Numbered from the stretch's first letter, positions 26,301-34,166 are shown. The stretch: 64,000 bases of DNA from Occallatibacter savannae (GCF_003131205.1 NZ_QFFY01000001.1:1550001-1614000), one strand, 5' to 3'. The notes: generated by a model not told the origin, from the sequence alone. Numbers and translations are program-made.

Positions 26301-27719
26301 ATGAGTACAGGAGCCGCGGTTTCCCCCAGCACCAGCAATTCCGTCAGCGAAATCAACCAGTTGAAGGCACGTCTGAAAGCCACCTGGATGACCGGAGACT
26401 ACGACGTCTTCTCCCGTTACCTCGAGCCCGACGCACACCTCTTCTTCCGCCGCATCGGAGTGGAACCCGGGCAGAAGGTTCTCGACGTCGGCTGCGGCAC
26501 CGGCCAGCTTGCTCTCATCGCAGCGCGCGCTGGAGCCGTTGTCACCGGCTGCGATATCGCCACCAACTCACTCGAGCGGGCTCGCTCCCGGGCTCTCCAA
26601 GAGAAGCTCGCCGCAACCTTCGACGAAGGCGATGCCGAAGCTCTCCCCTACCCCGACGCGCACTTCGATGTAGTAACAAGCCTTGTTGGAGCAATGTTTG
26701 CCCCGCGTCCAGACCTCGTCGCGTCCGAGCTCGTCCGCGTATGCAAGCCGGGAGGCAAAATCGCAATGGCCAACTGGACCCCCCAGGGTTTCGTCGGCCA
26801 GATGTTCAAGATTATCGCCCGCTACATTGCGCCAAATGGAATGCCCTCCCCCGTACTCTGGGGCGATCAAGCGACAGTACACGAGCGCTTCCGTGAGGGA
26901 GTCCTCGATCTGCGATGCACTTATCGCCACTACCAGTTCGAATATCCGTTCCCGCCCGACGTGGTGGTCGACTTCTTCCGCGAGCATTACGGCCCTATGA
27001 CACGCGCGTTTGGAGCGCTCGATCCGGAAGGTCAGAAACAGCTCAAGGCCGACCTCGTCGCTCTCTGGAGTGCCAACAACCGCGGTGTCGGCAACGCAAC
27101 CCTCGTCGACTCGGAGTACCTCGAGATCATCGCCATTCGCGGTGATCGCGATCCCGATCTCCCGTTCATCCACTCAATCCCGGTCAAGAGCCGGAAAACG
27201 AATCACCGTGCGAAGCTGCTCGCCGATCGCATTGAAGAAGGCGCGGCCCGTCTCGCCGACTTCGCCGGCCGCTTAACAGATGCCGAGTGGGCCACACCCA
27301 CCATCGAGGGCGGCAAGCAGGGTCGTACAGCCGGCGTCATCATCCATCACGTCGCCAGCATGTATCCCATTGAGATTGGGGTCGCGCAGTCGGTCGCTTC
27401 CGGCAAGACCGTCACCGATGTCACATGGGAGGTTGTTGCAGGAATAAACGCCCGACATGCAGCCGACAGCGCCAGCGTGGGACGGGCAGAAACGATTGAA
27501 CTGCTTCTCAAAAACAGCAGGGAGGCCGCCGATGTTGTTCGCGCTTTCACAGACGAAGAACTCGACCGCGCCGCACCCTTCTCGCTCAACTCGGGTGCCC
27601 CGGTGACAGCGCAATTTGTGGTGGAAGACCATGCGCTCCGCCACAGCTGGCACCACCTCGCCCGGTTGCGAGAGATTCTGGGCCATCACACCGTTACGCC
27701 ATCTTCAAGGATTAGCTGA
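26301..27719 (+). CDS. SAM-dependent methyltransferase fused to DinB-like domain
   Basis: A 472-residue two-domain protein. Residues about 20-250: class I methyltransferase of UbiE/Methyltransf_11 type (VLDVGCGTGQLALIAARAG is motif I, DEGDAEALPYPDAHFDVVTSLVGAMF motif II, LVRVCKPGGKIAMANWTP motif III). Residues about 310-465: a DinB_2-like four-helix bundle (VIIHHVASMYPIEIG, and VVEDHALRHSWHHLARLREIL as the metal site). The start at 26301 has GAGGAA upstream. Such a fusion is not a textbook architecture. Methylation of a thiol or small molecule captured by the DinB part is an inference. Divergent from an AraC-type regulator. Confidence 0.85.
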   Translation: MSTGAAVSPSTSNSVSEINQLKARLKATWMTGDYDVFSRYLEPDAHLFFRRIGVEPGQKVLDVGCGTGQLALIAARAGAVVTGCDIATNSLERARSRALQEKLAATFDEGDAEALPYPDAHFDVVTSLVGAMFAPRPDLVASELVRVCKPGGKIAMANWTPQGFVGQMFKIIARYIAPNGMPSPVLWGDQATVHERFREGVLDLRCTYRHYQFEYPFPPDVVVDFFREHYGPMTRAFGALDPEGQKQLKADLVALWSANNRGVGNATLVDSEYLEIIAIRGDRDPDLPFIHSIPVKSRKTNHRAKLLADRIEEGAARLADFAGRLTDAEWATPTIEGGKQGRTAGVIIHHVASMYPIEIGVAQSVASGKTVTDVTWEVVAGINARHAADSASVGRAETIELLLKNSREAADVVRAFTDEELDRAAPFSLNSGAPVTAQFVVEDHALRHSWHHLARLREILGHHTVTPSSRIS

Positions 27720-27746
27720 AGGTCCCAGAAAAGAATCTTGAGAACT

Positions 27747-27776
27747 AGCCCGGACTTGCCTCGCCTCGTCCGGGCT
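27747..27776. terminator. Bidirectional terminator hairpin
   Basis: AGCCCGGAC (27747-27755) pairs perfectly with GTCCGGGCT (27768-27776), with a 12-nt loop. It lies between the methyltransferase-DinB stop and the end of the small membrane-protein gene on the - strand. Confidence 0.7.
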
Positions 27777-27808
27777 TCAACCTTGCGCGAACCCCACCGA
27801 GACCGGTC

Positions 27809-27958
27809 TTACTCCTTCGGATGGTATTGCTGCTTCAGATCGTCGTCGTGCTTCTGCAAGTCTCTTTGCGCTCCCTTGTACTGCCAGTACGTCAGGCCAA
27901 AGATCACCGCGAGGCCAACCAGAATCACAATCTCAAACAGGGGGAATTTTCGTTTCAC
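27809..27958 (-). CDS. 49-residue single-pass membrane protein
   Basis: GTG start at 27958-27956 and stop TAA at 27811-27809. The product begins with a basic N-terminus (KRKFP), one membrane helix (EIVILVGLAVIFGLTYWQY) and a charged tail rich in Gln, Lys and Asp (RDLQKHDDDLKQQYH) that could form a short coiled coil. GAGG lies 9 nt before the GTG. No family recognised. Reading-frame length, hydrophobic pattern and ribosome-binding site together support a real gene. Confidence 0.6.
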   Translation of the reverse strand: MKRKFPLFEIVILVGLAVIFGLTYWQYKGAQRDLQKHDDDLKQQYHPKE

Positions 27959-28083
27959 TCTTCACATCCTCAACTCAAAAATCTTCCAGTCCATTTACCG
28001 AACTTTCAGGGAGGCCCGTGATTGCATAAACCCGGACTTTGTCGTGCTCGCTCTTGTTGCATCCAACAAGCTCAGGAGGAGCA

Positions 28084-28269
28084 ATGACCACCAACGCGAA
28101 GCCTACGCATGAACAGCCTGGCGGACTTCAGGATCCCAATGTTGAGCCTGATGACGGTCTGGTAAACGACTCACTCGGATCAGTGGACATCGCCGACTCC
28201 ACGGGCCTCGATGAAGACAAAGAGACCGGGGATGCGAAGCGGCTCAACAAGAACACCCGGGAAGACTGA
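28084..28269 (+). CDS. Small acidic protein
   Basis: A 61-residue hydrophilic protein with many Asp/Glu and no Cys, beginning MTTNAKPTHEQPGGLQD. A very strong AGGAGG lies 4 nt before the ATG, and a strong terminator follows its stop, so it is likely expressed well as a single gene. It is probably disordered. No family recognised. Confidence 0.62.
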   Translation: MTTNAKPTHEQPGGLQDPNVEPDDGLVNDSLGSVDIADSTGLDEDKETGDAKRLNKNTRED

Positions 28270-28296
28270 TCCAGCTCCCGGCTCTCACTCTGAAAC

Positions 28297-28323
28297 AAAA
28301 ACCCCGGCTCGAGCCGGGGTTTT
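28297..28323. terminator. Bidirectional Rho-independent terminator
   Basis: ACCCCGGCTCGAGCCGGGGT (28301-28320) is a perfect palindrome flanked by AAAA before and TTT after, so it can terminate the acidic-protein gene and rplS from the other strand. Confidence 0.88.
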
Positions 28324-28344
28324 CCATCTTGTGAACGGGCACTC

Positions 28345-28710
28345 CTACGCCTTGGCGGTCGCGCGCTCCACTTCCTTCAGGCGGGCAGCCTTTCCGCGGA
28401 GTCCGCGAATGTAGAACAGCTTGGAGCGGCGAACCTTGTAGCTGCGAACCTTCTCAACCTTATCCACAACCTTGGAATTGAAAGGGAAGATGCGTTCAAC
28501 GCCCTGCCCAAAGCTCATTTTTCGCACGGTGAAGGTGCCCTGAGGCCCCCGGTTTACCGCAATCACAAGGCCTTCAAACGCCTGCAGACGTTCCTTATCG
28601 CCTTCTTTAATCTTGACTTGCACACGAACCTGGTCGCCGGGCACGAAACTGGGCAGATCGGTGCGCTTCAGCTTTTCTGCCAGGCGCTGCATAACGGGAT
28701 GGATGGACAT
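28345..28710 (-). CDS. rplS: 50S ribosomal protein L19
   Basis: A 121-residue L19, located at the 30S-50S interface. [52 protein letters not shown] and [14 protein letters not shown] are the canonical blocks. AGGAAG precedes the ATG. The usual upstream partner trmD lies 1.2 kb upstream on the same strand, separated by a methyltransferase gene and an opposing broken DinB gene. Confidence 0.96.
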   Translation of the reverse strand: MSIHPVMQRLAEKLKRTDLPSFVPGDQVRVQVKIKEGDKERLQAFEGLVIAVNRGPQGTFTVRKMSFGQGVERIFPFNSKVVDKVEKVRSYKVRRSKLFYIRGLRGKAARLKEVERATAKA

Positions 28711-28827
28711 AGCTTCTTCCTGCTGATGGACTCAGAACCTTGATTCTAACAGAGAAGCAGGCCAAAAGCCTAGTCTTGCAGCCTGGGCCACTGAACCCGG
28801 CCGTCCTCTCAAGCTATATTGGCTCGC

Positions 28828-29299
28828 ATGGACAAGAAACGCGAACTTCTCCGCCATACCGTCGCCGCCCTCGCTTACCGCGCCAGCCGAGCGCATCACG
28901 ACGCGCCAGAAGCCTTCGCCGGGTTCGACAGCTGCGGCCGTAAGCCGATTCCAGATCCTTTGTCATATGGGCGACCTGTTCGACTGGGCCCTCAGCGCGG
29001 TTCAGGGGAAAGAGCGCTGGCGCAACTCCACTCCGCTTCCATGGACGGAGGAAAAGGCGCGCTTCTTTGCCGCCCTGAGAGCGTTTGACGGTTACCTCGC
29101 GTCCGACGCTGAACTGCACGCATCTGCCGAGGCGCTCTTCCAGGGACCGATCGCCGATGCGCTCGGGCACGTCGGTCAGCTTGCGATGTTGCGCAGGTTG
29201 GCGGACTCGCCCACGCGGGGAGAGAATTTCTTCGTTGCCAAGATCGATCTTGGTCAGGTCGGTGCCGATCAGCCTCAACCGGTTCAGCCCTTCCGCTAG
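28828..29299 (+). pseudogene. Frameshifted DinB-like gene
   Basis: The N-terminal part reads MDKKRELLRHTVAALAYRAS from 28828. The rest (HMGDLFDWALSAVQGKERW to QPVQPFR) is in the +1 frame from about 28953 to 29299. Removing one C at 28951-28952 joins them as KPIQILCHMGDLFDWALS, which matches this DinB-like family well. The two halves together make a full-length product of about 156 residues. Either the gene is broken by a one-base insertion or there is a sequencing error. It lies on the opposite strand inside the trmD-rplS interval. Confidence 0.75.
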
Positions 29300-29322
29300 A
29301 CGCCAGGTACTGGCTGAACAGT

Positions 29323-29895
29323 CTATCTAACGAACGGCAAAGAGGCCGGCGTCGTCGCCTTGTATGGTTCGAATTCGTCGCCGAATCGATCCGACAGCAG
29401 CTGCTCTTCGGCACGCACGCGGATCTCGGTTCCGACGATAAACAAGATCACGCCCGCAACCAGCAGAGGCCACCAGGTTTTCGAGCATCCCGTCGCGAGC
29501 AGCATCCCCAGCATGGATGCATAGATTGGATTTCGAATCCATCGGTATGGACCGCTCGTAATCAGCTTGTGATCTTCGCTAAGTGCGGCTTCAACACGCC
29601 ATTGCTTGTCTAAATGCCGAGTTGCCATCCACACGAGCGCGACAGATGGCGGTGCAACAAGCATTGAGGCGATCAGTGAGGCGGTGGACTTCTCAAAATC
29701 TTTAGGCATTACGAATGCCCAGACGCAGCCATAACCGCACATGACCAGCAGAACACCCCAGCGAGAGGAGGAGGCCCGCACCGACCTTTTCTGCCCTTGG
29801 GCGCGCTTCCTCGGCTTCACAAACGCCATCGACCATGCGATCCAGCAGATGGCGAGTTCAACCCAGGCGGCAATCTGGAGTGGAGTGACTTTCAT
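29323..29895 (-). CDS. Isoprenylcysteine carboxyl methyltransferase family membrane protein
   Basis: A 190-residue protein with about five hydrophobic segments. The C-terminal signature LITSGPYRWIRNPIYASMLGMLLATG, and EEQLLSDRFGDEFEPYKATTPASLPF near the end, mark the ICMT/PEMT-like fold that binds SAM in the membrane. In bacteria these methylate lipids or small molecules; no prenylated protein substrate is expected. Its ATG overlaps the trmD stop (ATGA), so it is translationally coupled to trmD, in the place where rplS is usually found. Confidence 0.88.
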   Translation of the reverse strand: MKVTPLQIAAWVELAICWIAWSMAFVKPRKRAQGQKRSVRASSSRWGVLLVMCGYGCVWAFVMPKDFEKSTASLIASMLVAPPSVALVWMATRHLDKQWRVEAALSEDHKLITSGPYRWIRNPIYASMLGMLLATGCSKTWWPLLVAGVILFIVGTEIRVRAEEQLLSDRFGDEFEPYKATTPASLPFVR

Positions 29896-30770
29896 GGTGT
29901 ACCGTTCTTCTTTCTTAAGAGCTCGAGGATGCTGAGGTCATCATCGCTCAATTGAGCTTTCTCAAGCAGGTCCGGCCGATTCCGAAACGTCTTGCGCAGC
30001 TGCTGTTCCCTTCTCCAGCGCCTGATCTGCTGATGGTCGCCATTCAGCAGTACCTCCGGTGCTTTCAGTCCCGCAAACTCGGCCGGTCGCGTGTAGTGCG
30101 GATAATCCAGCAAACCGCCCGCTCCATGCTGCGACCGTGGCACGCCGTCCACATCCACTTCAATCTCCGCGTCGCCCACGCCAAAGCTCTCGAACTCACC
30201 CGAAGCCTCATTTCCCAGCACACCGGGCACAAGGCGCATCACCGTGTCAACCACGACAGCCGCCGCCAATTCCCCGCCGCTCAGCACATAATCGCCGATC
30301 GACAACTCCACGTCGCAATAAAGCTCGTTGATCCGCTCGTCCACGCCCTCATACCGGCCACAGATCAGAACCACCCGCTCCAGCTTCGCCAACTCGCGCG
30401 CCACCGCCTGCGTAAAGGGTCGTCCCTGCGCGGACATAAGAATCACCTTCAGGCGTTCCCTCGTCCCCTCGTTCCCTTGTTCCCCGGCCTTCTGATCCCT
30501 GTCCCCTGATCCCTGTTCCCTGTCTTTGGGCAGAATGCCCAAAGACTCCAGCGCTTCAGCCAGCGGCTCCGGTTTCAGCACCATGCCCTCGCCACCGCCG
30601 AACGGCCGGTCGTCCACTGTCCGATGCCGGTCATGCGTGAAAGCGCGCAAATCGTGCACGCCGATGTTCACCCGGCCCTCGGCCTGCGCGCGCCGCACAA
30701 TCCCATGCTCAAAGATCCCGGCGAAAAACCCCGGAAAAATCGTGATGATCTCAAACTGCATAACGGTCAT
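29892..30770 (-). CDS. trmD: tRNA (guanine-N1-)-methyltransferase TrmD with repeat insertion
   Basis: A 292-residue SPOUT-type enzyme that makes m1G37 in tRNAs and prevents +1 frameshifting. It has FEIITIFPGFF, FTHDRHRTVDDRPFGGGEGMVLKPEPL, ICGRYEGVDERI, EWSIGDYVLSGGEL equivalent (ELSIGDYVLSGGEL), VPGVLGNEASGEFESF and HYTRPAEF. Between PLAEALESL and LKVILMSAQGRPF there is an extra segment of about 25 residues (about 80-105) rich in Gly, Gln, Arg and Glu. It is encoded by tandem 7-bp and 8-bp repeats. E. coli TrmD has only a short turn there, so the insert lies in a surface loop. First gene of a coupled pair. The ATG at 30761 is an alternative start. Confidence 0.95.
   Translation of the reverse strand: MTVMQFEIITIFPGFFAGIFEHGIVRRAQAEGRVNIGVHDLRAFTHDRHRTVDDRPFGGGEGMVLKPEPLAEALESLGILPKDREQGSGDRDQKAGEQGNEGTRERLKVILMSAQGRPFTQAVARELAKLERVVLICGRYEGVDERINELYCDVELSIGDYVLSGGELAAAVVVDTVMRLVPGVLGNEASGEFESFGVGDAEIEVDVDGVPRSQHGAGGLLDYPHYTRPAEFAGLKAPEVLLNGDHQQIRRWRREQQLRKTFRNRPDLLEKAQLSDDDLSILELLRKKNGTP
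30455..30524 (-). repeat. Tandem 8-bp then 7-bp repeats inside trmD
   Basis: On the + strand four 8-bp units (consensus GTYCCCYY, 30455-30486) are followed by five 7-bp units (consensus CCCTGNN, 30490-30524). They encode the extra loop of TrmD. Neither period is a multiple of three, so unit-number changes would usually break the frame. Confidence 0.75.
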
Positions 30771-30944
30771 TCACGATCATAGAACCTGCCGTCTTGTGAC
30801 ACTCGCGAAACTGTATGCAACGGCCTCTCTGGCATCATCGCGCTCGCTAATCTCAACTCAACTGTCCCGAAGAAGAGTTCAAATTACGACGGGCTACTCA
30901 CCAAAGCTTCAATCGTCTTTTGTGCTCTAATGGTGCGAAAAATC

Positions 30945-32174
30945 ATGCCTGACTACGAATCGCTTCTAAACCGCTGGCTCTCCGCCGGCGTCCTCGACGC
31001 TGAAGCAGCCGCTCGCATCCGCATATGGGAGTCGGCCCAGCAGTCATCAAGCACTCGCGAAATCGCCGCGCCAGGGCCAGCAGCTCGCGAATCCGGCCTG
31101 GCATGGCAGGGGCGACTCGCACTGATCCTTGGCGGGATCCTCCTCGCCAGCGGCATCGTGCTCTTTGTCTCCTCTCACTGGGACCAGCTCGGACCTGCCA
31201 TGCGCTACACGCTTGTCATGGCGATGGTCACGATATTCCACCTCGGCGGAGCGTTCACGCGCAATCAATACCCGGCGACCTCAAGTACGCTGCACGCCGT
31301 CGGGACCGTCTCGACCGGAGCAGCCATCGCCCTCGTCGGCCAGATCTTCAACATTCAGGAGCACTGGCCTGCCGCCATCCTCCTGTGGGCCATTGCCGCC
31401 CTCTGCGGATGGAAGCTCCTGCGCGACCAGGCCCAGCAGACGCTCTCCCTGCTTCTCGTTCCCTCGTGGCTCATCTGCGAGTGGGGCTACGCCGTCGACA
31501 ATCACATCGGAGCGGAGATCTACGTCGGGCGATTTCTTTTCGTATGGGCCATCCTGTACCTCACGCTTTTCATTGACACGCGCCGCCGCATCGTCCGCGG
31601 AATCCTCTTCGGCGTCTCCACTCTCGCTGCCGTAGCAAGCGTGTCCCTCCTTCTGACAAGCTGGCGATCGTGGAGCGGGATGCAGCCGCTTCCGCTGCTT
31701 CATACCCGGTTCTGGGGATGGGTCGTCATCGCCGTCGTCCCGCTTCTCTTCTCGCTGTTCAGTTTTCGCAAAGCAACAGCGCCCGTCCTCGCGGCTATCG
31801 CTTTCGTCATCGCGCTTCCCTGGTGCGAACGTGTCTGGATCGAGCACTACCCCTACGGCAACACCTACGGCTTCTATACCCGCAATGAACCGAACCTGCT
31901 CGCCCACGCTCTCGTTGCCGGCTTCTGCGTCTTCCTCATCTGGTGGGGAGTGCGCCAGGCAAGCCGCGGCCTCGTCAACTTCGGCGTCATCGCCTTTGGC
32001 ATGAGCGTCGCCTGGTTCTACTTCAGCAACATCTTCGACAAGTTCGGCCGCTCGCTCGGACTCATCGGCCTCGGCATCCTGTTCCTTGCCGGAGGCTGGG
32101 CTCTCGAAAAGACGCGCCGCGGATTGCTCGCTCGCATGGCCCAAATGCCCGCGCCGCTCGAGGAGGCACGATGA
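30945..32174 (+). CDS. DUF2157 domain-containing membrane protein
   Basis: A 409-residue protein. The N-terminal cytoplasmic part MPDYESLLNRWLSAGVLDAEAAARIRIWE is the DUF2157 start; about ten membrane helices follow (for example LALILGGILLASGIVLFVSSHWDQL). The start is set at 30945 by family alignment; an in-frame ATG at 30930 is possible. Neither has a ribosome-binding site. It overlaps the downstream GDYXXLXY gene by ATGA, the standard pairing for these families. Function unknown. Confidence 0.85.
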   Translation: MPDYESLLNRWLSAGVLDAEAAARIRIWESAQQSSSTREIAAPGPAARESGLAWQGRLALILGGILLASGIVLFVSSHWDQLGPAMRYTLVMAMVTIFHLGGAFTRNQYPATSSTLHAVGTVSTGAAIALVGQIFNIQEHWPAAILLWAIAALCGWKLLRDQAQQTLSLLLVPSWLICEWGYAVDNHIGAEIYVGRFLFVWAILYLTLFIDTRRRIVRGILFGVSTLAAVASVSLLLTSWRSWSGMQPLPLLHTRFWGWVVIAVVPLLFSLFSFRKATAPVLAAIAFVIALPWCERVWIEHYPYGNTYGFYTRNEPNLLAHALVAGFCVFLIWWGVRQASRGLVNFGVIAFGMSVAWFYFSNIFDKFGRSLGLIGLGILFLAGGWALEKTRRGLLARMAQMPAPLEEAR

Positions 32175-32758
32175 AACTTGCCCGCGTCTCTCTCCTTCTG
32201 CTTGCCGTTCAGGTCGCCCTGGTCTCGACCGTGGCCCTCAAATACTTCTACCAGCGCGCGACATGCCCTCGGGTATGGACGCGGGCTGCCGCTTACGATC
32301 CCTCGCTAATCATGCGCGGCCGATACCTCAGCCTGCAGCTTACGGTCGACGGTTGCAGCAGCACTCTTCCGTCCGCCAAAAACGCCCAATTCCCGCGCAA
32401 CGCCGGCGGCACCGTCACCGTGCGCAGCCCCAACTTCAATGTCACTGCACCCGACACGATATGGTTTCAAGCACGGCTCGGGGTCAAAGATAACAAGCTG
32501 ATTGCAATCCGGGTCCCTGAACCGGAAAGCACGACTTCAACACAAAACGTCGCAGCCTCGCCTGGATCTCCGTGCGACCAGATGCGCCTCGCCGTGCCCG
32601 TCGATTTCTACATCTCCGAGCACGCCAGTGATCCGACATTCCTGAAGAAAGGCCAGGAGCTTTGGATCGAGGTCACCGTGCCGCCCAAAGGCCCGCCGCG
32701 ACCGCTGCAACTCGCCCTCAAAGACAATGGCGCGTGGAAACCGCTGGCATTCCAGTAA
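32171..32758 (+). CDS. GDYXXLXY domain-containing protein
   Basis: A 195-residue protein with an N-terminal membrane anchor (ARVSLLLLAVQVALVSTVALKYF) and the family motif as GRYLSL (MRGRYLSLQLTV), where Asp of GDY is replaced by Arg. The extracytoplasmic part ends with LWIEVTVPPKGPPRPLQLAL. It has a strong AGGAGG before the ATG and overlaps DUF2157 by 4 nt. The pair is conserved in many bacteria, and in some the two domains are fused. Role unknown. Confidence 0.82.
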   Translation: MKLARVSLLLLAVQVALVSTVALKYFYQRATCPRVWTRAAAYDPSLIMRGRYLSLQLTVDGCSSTLPSAKNAQFPRNAGGTVTVRSPNFNVTAPDTIWFQARLGVKDNKLIAIRVPEPESTTSTQNVAASPGSPCDQMRLAVPVDFYISEHASDPTFLKKGQELWIEVTVPPKGPPRPLQLALKDNGAWKPLAFQ

Positions 32759-32792
32759 CCGGTCACCGTCATGCAAGAACTCGCAACCGCAA

Positions 32793-32828
32793 AAAGCCCC
32801 ATCGGCCGTACAGGCTCGATGGGGCTTT
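32793..32828. terminator. Bidirectional terminator
   Basis: AAAGCCCCATCG (32793-32804) pairs perfectly with CGATGGGGCTTT (32817-32828). The A-run and T-run flanks let it serve the GDYXXLXY gene and the convergent gene ending at 32861. Confidence 0.85.
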
Positions 32829-32860
32829 GCTTTGCGTGGAAGTGCCTACGCGACGAATCG

Positions 32861-33457
32861 TTACCGGTTCCAGCCCACCACTGCGCTGAGGTTGGCGGTG
32901 CCCACTTCGAATCCTGGCGTGAACTGCGAAACTCCGTAGACCTTGTTGAGCATCGCCGACATGGACGGATCGAGCGTCAGTTTCACGCCCTTGAGCCAGA
33001 GGGTGTTCCCGTTCGGCTTGAGGGGAAGCGTCGTCCCGGCAGGAAGCGTGAGGTCGAAGAGGTTGTAGCGGCCCCAGACCGCGTTATTCACGACCACCTC
33101 GCCTGAAAGCACAGGTGTCTTCGAAGCGGTGCTGATGACGAAGGCCTGAAGGCTGACCTTGGTGTTATCGGACGCGGCATCGAACGTGAGCGAGCCAGAG
33201 TGAAGAAGCGTGCCGGCACTGGTCTTCAGGTCGATCACTCCGCTGACGATGGGGAAGGTCGCGGTTGCTCCCGAGACAACGGCGGGATGATCGTATCCGA
33301 TCTTGACGCCGAGCGAACTGAGCGCTGAGGTCAGGGTCGAGGAGAGGGTGACGTCTGTGGAGCCTCCATATGCGGTGACTGCACTCTGCGCGGTTGCGTT
33401 GATGGGGAGCAGCGCGAAGAGGGCCGCTGCGCAGAGAGATACGATTCTCAGCTTCAT
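32861..33457 (-). CDS. Secreted beta-rich hypothetical protein
   Basis: A 198-residue exported protein with a signal peptide (cleavage near ATAQ, residue 24). The mature part is Ser/Thr/Val/Leu-rich with alternating hydrophobic strands (GVIDLKTSAGTLLHSGSLTFDAAS, GEVVVNNAVWGRYNLFDLTLPAG) and no Cys, suggesting a beta-sandwich. The HSGxLTF pattern resembles uncharacterised secreted proteins of soil bacteria, but I cannot name a family. AGGAGACC precedes the ATG. Function unknown. Confidence 0.7.
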   Translation of the reverse strand: MKLRIVSLCAAALFALLPINATAQSAVTAYGGSTDVTLSSTLTSALSSLGVKIGYDHPAVVSGATATFPIVSGVIDLKTSAGTLLHSGSLTFDAASDNTKVSLQAFVISTASKTPVLSGEVVVNNAVWGRYNLFDLTLPAGTTLPLKPNGNTLWLKGVKLTLDPSMSAMLNKVYGVSQFTPGFEVGTANLSAVVGWNR

Positions 33458-33594
33458 GATCTGGTCTCCTGATGATGCGAATGGGGAAGGCGCCGGGATG
33501 TTGCCGACGAATCCGAAGAGACAGATGCGAGGTCCGGAAGGAGGGTGGGCTGAAACGATGGTGAATTTTGATGCCGCGGAAAGAACAGGAGCTG

Positions 33595-33622
33595 GTGAGT
33601 AGTGAGTTGGGCGTAGTGAGTA
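33595..33622 (+). repeat. Heptanucleotide tandem repeat, GTGAGTN type, 4 units
   Basis: Four contiguous 7-bp units starting GTGAGTA then GTGAGTT; the third unit has diverged. It has a different core sequence from the AGCYNNN arrays but the same period. It lies in an otherwise featureless 208-nt gap. Confidence 0.65.
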
Positions 33623-33665
33623 CCAAACAGCTCAGGGAGCTTGGCTGGATCGGCCGCCGATCCAG

Positions 33666-33938
33666 TTAGCGCCAGAAGTAGCCCGATCCGGAAAGACAGC
33701 TGATCTCCAGCGCAATCGCGGCAGAGAGCACGGCGGCGGAGATGGCGAGGACCGTCAGACGCGGGTGCCGTTCGGCAAGTGTTGCGGGAGCGTTGGCGGC
33801 GAATTCAAAGAGCTGATCGTGCGTCACGTGAGCCGGGTTGAAATGCGGCTCTGCGATCGCTGCGCTTAACGATGAAGTGCGTCTGCGATTCTGTACCGGC
33901 GACTGGACACACGTCGACTGTTCTTGTTCTGCGATCAT
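33666..33938 (-). CDS. Hypothetical small protein with C-terminal membrane helix
   Basis: A 90-residue protein starting MIAEQEQ at 33938 with AGAGG 6 nt upstream; longer frames lack support. The first 60 residues are polar. The segment RLTVLAISAAVLSAAIALEISCL is a single membrane helix near the C-terminus, so it may be tail-anchored. No family recognised. Confidence 0.5.
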   Translation of the reverse strand: MIAEQEQSTCVQSPVQNRRRTSSLSAAIAEPHFNPAHVTHDQLFEFAANAPATLAERHPRLTVLAISAAVLSAAIALEISCLSGSGYFWR

Positions 33939-34042
33939 TCTGGCCTCTTGCTTTGCCGGCCGGACCCCATCCAGCCTGTGATGGTCGGCACAATGAAGTG
34001 CCTCGATATGCACCATCGTCACATGACGATTGAGTGGCCGAA

Positions 34043-34058
34043 TGTGAGAGGGATCACA
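34043..34058. promoter_or_regulatory. CRP-type operator TGTGA-N6-TCACA
   Basis: TGTGAGAGGGATCACA matches both half-sites of the CRP consensus perfectly. It lies 105 nt before the start at 33938 (- strand) and 108 nt before the start at 34167 (+ strand). Confidence 0.55.
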
Positions 34059-34093
34059 GTGCTGTCAGTGATCAGAGATGACGTGAGCTGGGG

Positions 34094-34128
34094 GCCAGAA
34101 GCCACAAGCCAGGAGCTAGGAGCTAGGC
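34094..34128 (+). repeat. Heptanucleotide tandem repeat, AGCYANN type, 4-5 units
   Basis: Contiguous 7-bp units on the + strand, first GCCAGAA, second GCCACAA, last two GCTAGG-N; phased as AGCYANN they match the arrays at 14264, 48700 and 48811. It lies 38 nt before the DinB start at 34167. Confidence 0.75.
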
Positions 34129-34166
34129 TGTGAGCGTAACCTGAATTGCTGTCGGGAGGTGAGGCG

